Origin: Anaerolineaceae bacterium
GTDB lineage: Bacteria; Chloroflexota; Anaerolineae; Anaerolineales; Anaerolineaceae
DNA: 9,184 nt
Direction: 5' to 3'
Assembly: GCA_028714615.1 (NCBI GenBank)
Contig: JAQTMA010000079.1
Span: 7,456-16,639, forward strand
The notes beneath the pieces are model-generated. The model was not told the DNA's origin. It searched no databases and was given only the letters and a program-made list of their open reading frames with translations. The translations under genes were made by a program, and so were the position numbers. Shown here piece after piece: positions 7,003-9,184 of this stretch. Position 1 is the first letter of the stretch. Every line of letters starts with the position of its first letter.

Positions 7003-7725
7003 ATGGCCGATAAGATCTTGGTTGTTGAGGACGATATCAGTCTACAAGAAGTCTTGGTCTATAACCTGGAAAAGAACGGGTATGAAACCGAATGCGTGGG
7101 CGATGGATTGGCTGCCATTAATACAGCCCGGAAGATCTGCCCGAATCTTATCCTGTTGGACATCATGCTGCCCGAGTTGGATGGGTTTGAGGTATGCCGG
7201 ACCCTGCGGCAGGAAACGAACATTCCAATCATTTTTCTAACGGCGCGGGATGGAGAAATCGACCGGGTGCTTGGTTTCGAGATTGGGGGGGATGACTATA
7301 TTACCAAGCCATTTAGCGTACGCGAACTGCTGGCCCGCATCAAAGTGCGATTGCAAGTGGCGCACATGATCCCGGCGAAAGCACCGAACCGCAATAACCT
7401 GCCTTCATCCCAATCAAAAGGCCAGGAACTGTTTATTTTTGGCAACCTGGCCATCGATTTGCTTCGCCATGAAATCCGGCTCAATGGAGAACTGGTGCAA
7501 CTGAAACCGAAGGTTTATAACCTGCTCGTATATTTCATCAATAATCGTCTGCGTGTCTTACCTCGCGAGACGATCCTGGATGACGTTTGGGGATGGGATT
7601 TTACGGGAACCAGCCGGACGGTAGATGTGCACGTCAGTTGGTTACGCGAGAAAATCGAAGCGGACCCGGCAGCGCCGAAATTCATCCTCACGGTACGCGG
7701 GTACGGATACCAATTTGTTGGATGA
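7003..7725 (+). CDS. phoB: OmpR/PhoB-family response regulator, probable Pho regulator
   Basis: A two-component DNA-binding regulator of 240 residues. The receiver domain (about 3-118) has the acidic pocket E9-D10-D11, phospho-acceptor D53 in 'LILLDIMLPELDG', the switch threonine T80 in 'FLTAR', and K102 in 'DYITKPF'. After a linker (about 124-145), a C-terminal winged helix of the Trans_reg_C type follows, ending 'TVDVHVSWLREKIE... ILTVRGYGYQFVG'. The ATG at 7003 puts 'MADKILVVEDD' at the N terminus as in the family, with AGGA at 6988-6991 (a long 11-base spacer). The upstream ATG at 6991 has AGG directly abutting it and is less likely. It is divergent from pstS, so it is likely the Pho regulator, although sequence alone cannot separate PhoB/PhoP from other OmpR-type regulators. 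No kinase gene follows it. Confidence 0.9.
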   Translation: MADKILVVEDDISLQEVLVYNLEKNGYETECVGDGLAAINTARKICPNLILLDIMLPELDGFEVCRTLRQETNIPIIFLTARDGEIDRVLGFEIGGDDYITKPFSVRELLARIKVRLQVAHMIPAKAPNRNNLPSSQSKGQELFIFGNLAIDLLRHEIRLNGELVQLKPKVYNLLVYFINNRLRVLPRETILDDVWGWDFTGTSRTVDVHVSWLREKIEADPAAPKFILTVRGYGYQFVG

Positions 7726-7742
7726 GCAGCTCACCAGGTTGA

Positions 7743-8471
7743 TCAGACGGTATCTCGCATGGCCGAAGCAATCGCTGCAGCGGTGGAAACCTCATCGATC
7801 TGTTCCAAAAAGCGCTTTTCACTGGCTCTGGCCATCAATAAATCCTTCACCCTCCGGCCGGCAGACTTGATTTCGTCCCGGGTAAACACATAGTCCAACA
7901 GTCCGAAGTTGTTGAGCAGCGCCAGGGTGATGATGGATTGCTCGTCTGCAGGCTCGCCTATCAGGACGATCTCGCGCAAGCGCTGTTTGCGTTGGAACTT
8001 TACCGAGACTTTTCGATGGGGTTCTTCCACCCCCGGCATATTCCAGGCGTAGTGCTCATCGATCACCGCGATAAACCCTTTTTCAACCAGGCTGTCCAAC
8101 AAGTAGCGTTGCAGGTGATTGTAGCGGTTGCCAAAGATGGTGATCCAGTAGGAAAGCTTCTTCGGTTTCGACGAAACCTGGATGGTTTCAACGATTTTAT
8201 CCAGGTAACGGTACCCCAATGGGCTCACATCCACCAGCAAGATGCGCTTTTGCTCGATCAGGCGGATTTTTCCGTAATAGAACAGATCGACGAACATGGA
8301 ACCGATGAGCGCGTAAGGGACAGACTCCACCGGTGAAGGGGAAATGAAGTTCTTTCGTTCATAGAGGGTTAGCAAGAAGAGGTCTTCCGTGGCTGGTCGC
8401 ACAACACCCTCCGGGCTACCTGCAAGATCGGTTTTATCCATTGATGTTCGGGAGATAGAATTAGTTATCAT
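7743..8471 (-). CDS. GPP34 (GOLPH3/Vps74-like) domain protein
   Basis: A predicted cytosolic, peripheral-membrane type protein of 242 residues. It matches the GPP34 family by eye: 'TEDLFLLTLYERKN' at the start of the domain, 'PYALIGSMFVDLFYYGKIRL', 'LLVDVSPLGYRYLDKIVETI', 'KPKKLSYWI', a 'LVEKGFI' segment, and the late 'RLREIVLIGEPADEQSIITLALLNNFGLLDYVF'. In eukaryotes the family binds phosphatidylinositol-4-phosphate and retains Golgi enzymes; bacterial members are mostly uncharacterised, so a lipid- or membrane-linked role is only an analogy. The ATG at 8471 is chosen for its position just downstream of a -10-like box, although no Shine-Dalgarno is visible. An ATG at 8441 (232 residues) and a TTG at 8504 are alternatives. 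It is convergent with the response regulator, with 17 bases between stops. Confidence 0.85.
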   Translation of the reverse strand: MITNSISRTSMDKTDLAGSPEGVVRPATEDLFLLTLYERKNFISPSPVESVPYALIGSMFVDLFYYGKIRLIEQKRILLVDVSPLGYRYLDKIVETIQVSSKPKKLSYWITIFGNRYNHLQRYLLDSLVEKGFIAVIDEHYAWNMPGVEEPHRKVSVKFQRKQRLREIVLIGEPADEQSIITLALLNNFGLLDYVFTRDEIKSAGRRVKDLLMARASEKRFLEQIDEVSTAAAIASAMRDTV

Positions 8472-8480
8472 TGTGAAATC

Positions 8481-8511
8481 AGTATACAGGCGTACATTTA
8501 ACAAATGTTAA
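8481..8511 (-). promoter_or_regulatory. Putative promoter of the GPP34 gene, near-leaderless
   Basis: On the minus strand a TATACT lies at 8486-8481, about 10 bases before the ATG at 8471, so the transcript would start nearly at the start codon. This agrees with the absence of a Shine-Dalgarno. A TTAACA (8511-8506) could be a -35 but with a long 19-base spacer. A dyad ACATTT-AAC-AAATGT (8494-8508) falls between the two and could be an operator. TTAACA-N4-TTAAAT in the same stretch also resembles a Pho-box repeat. All roles are inferred. Confidence 0.45.
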
Positions 8512-8574
8512 TCCATTGATTGGCGCCGGGTTAAGAATCGACTGCAAAATGATTAATGATTTTCCAATCAAAAG

Positions 8575-8583
8575 TGATAAAAT
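8575..8583 (+). promoter_or_regulatory. Extended -10 element ahead of the sixA-like gene
   Basis: TGATAAAAT (8575-8583) fits an extended -10 element, TG-N-TAAAAT. No -35 is needed in that class and none is clear upstream. Transcription would start near 8590, giving a leader of about 38 bases that contains a 10-bp palindrome AATTGCAATT (8593-8602). Confidence 0.45.
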
Positions 8584-8627
8584 ATCGACAATAATTGCAA
8601 TTCACAATTTCAAGGGAGGGTGGGGGT

Positions 8628-9173
8628 ATGAAAACATTGATCCTGGTACGGCATGCCAAGTCAGAACAGAAAAACTATAAGGGGAAAGAACGCAACCGGC
8701 CAATCACGAAAAAAGGAGAGCGTTATACCAGGCGGTTAGTCGAGCATCTCAAGAGCCGTGAGATTATTCCTCAAATGATCGTGTCATCACCGGTAAAACG
8801 CGCTTCGCAAACTGCAGAAATTATCAAAGAACAAGGCGAGTTTGGGGGGAAAATCAAATATCGCGATGGCCTGTATATGACCGAAGCCGATGAACTGGTG
8901 AAAGTCATTCAAAAACTGCCAAAGAAGGTGGATTGTGTCCTCATTGTTGGGCATAACCCAGGTCTCGAAAGCCTGATCCCGCTTATGACACATGAGATCA
9001 TCGCTCTGCCCCACGCAGGCATGGCGTACATCTCCATACCGGTCGAACAGTGGAAAGAGATCAATCGTGACACCTGCGCTCAATTGGTAGATAGTTGGAA
9101 TCCAGGTGAAAGCGCTGAACCAAAGGTTCCTGTCGAACCACTTGCGGAGACGCCGGCGCCGGAAGTACAGTAA
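8628..9173 (+). CDS. sixA: SixA-like phosphohistidine phosphatase (histidine phosphatase superfamily)
   Basis: A cytoplasmic phosphatase of 181 residues using a phosphohistidine intermediate. The catalytic R8-H9 lies in 'LILVRHAKSE' (the RHG motif with Ala in the third place, as is common in SixA). R58 is in 'SSPVKRASQTAEII', and the second histidine H109 is in 'LIVGHNPGLE'. SixA proteins remove phosphate from histidine on phosphotransfer domains or related carriers; other members of the superfamily act on small phosphoesters, so the substrate is uncertain. The ATG at 8628 is preceded by GGGAGGG (8614-8620) with a 7-base spacer. The core ends near residue 155, and a Pro/Glu/Val-rich tail of about 20 residues follows ('EPKVPVEPLAETPAPEVQ'), not part of the catalytic fold. 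The gene downstream lies outside the window. Confidence 0.92.
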   Translation: MKTLILVRHAKSEQKNYKGKERNRPITKKGERYTRRLVEHLKSREIIPQMIVSSPVKRASQTAEIIKEQGEFGGKIKYRDGLYMTEADELVKVIQKLPKKVDCVLIVGHNPGLESLIPLMTHEIIALPHAGMAYISIPVEQWKEINRDTCAQLVDSWNPGESAEPKVPVEPLAETPAPEVQ

Positions 9174-9184
9174 ACAGGCTGGTG

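Noticed and set aside
7723..7733. Short hairpin TGAGCAGCTCA at the end of the response regulator gene
   Set aside because: A 4-5 bp stem with no following T-run is too small to call a terminator.
8516..8571. Inverted repeat TTGATTGG / CCAATCAA with a 40-base spacer between the GPP34 and sixA-like genes
   Set aside because: Eight-base arms far apart in AT-rich sequence; no promoter geometry or hairpin stability supports a function.

Overview
The window most likely comes from a member of the Chloroflexota, probably Anaerolineae-like. The main clue is the phosphate-binding lipoprotein, whose linker after the lipid-anchored cysteine carries a 'VIVITATPEP'-type stretch that I associate with lipoproteins of that phylum. 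The mixed GC content and the presence of a bacterial GPP34 (GOLPH3-like) protein fit this, but no marker gene is present and the assignment is an inference.

Layout. (1) Positions 1-1729, plus strand: a two-gene unit made of a TetR/AcrR-family repressor and an NAD(P)-binding SDR/epimerase-like protein. It is preceded by two palindromic operator half-units laid over a perfect -10 box. (2) Positions 1749-6655, minus strand: a complete high-affinity phosphate-uptake operon read pstS-pstC-pstA-pstB-phoU, with a 38-bp perfect palindrome between pstS and pstC. (3) Positions 6656-7002: a divergent regulatory region with an 11-bp-periodic Pho-box-like array ahead of pstS and a dyad ahead of the regulator. 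(4) Positions 7003-7725, plus strand: an OmpR/PhoB-type response regulator without an adjacent histidine kinase. (5) Positions 7743-8471, minus strand: a GPP34-domain protein, convergent with the regulator and apparently almost leaderless. (6) Positions 8628-9173, plus strand: a SixA-like histidine phosphatase with a Pro/Glu-rich tail.

How they work together. PstS captures phosphate outside the membrane, PstC and PstA form the channel, PstB supplies ATP hydrolysis, and PhoU is the expected negative link between the transporter and the kinase of the Pho system. The divergent PhoB-like regulator is the natural candidate to bind the array upstream of pstS. The partner kinase (PhoR) is not in the window. 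The TetR-SDR pair looks like an independent, self-regulated module whose inducer cannot be read from sequence. I see no mobile element, tRNA, rRNA or CRISPR array, and I find no strong evidence of an entirely new system. The most notable signals are the regulatory DNA elements and the unusual company kept by the orphan regulator.
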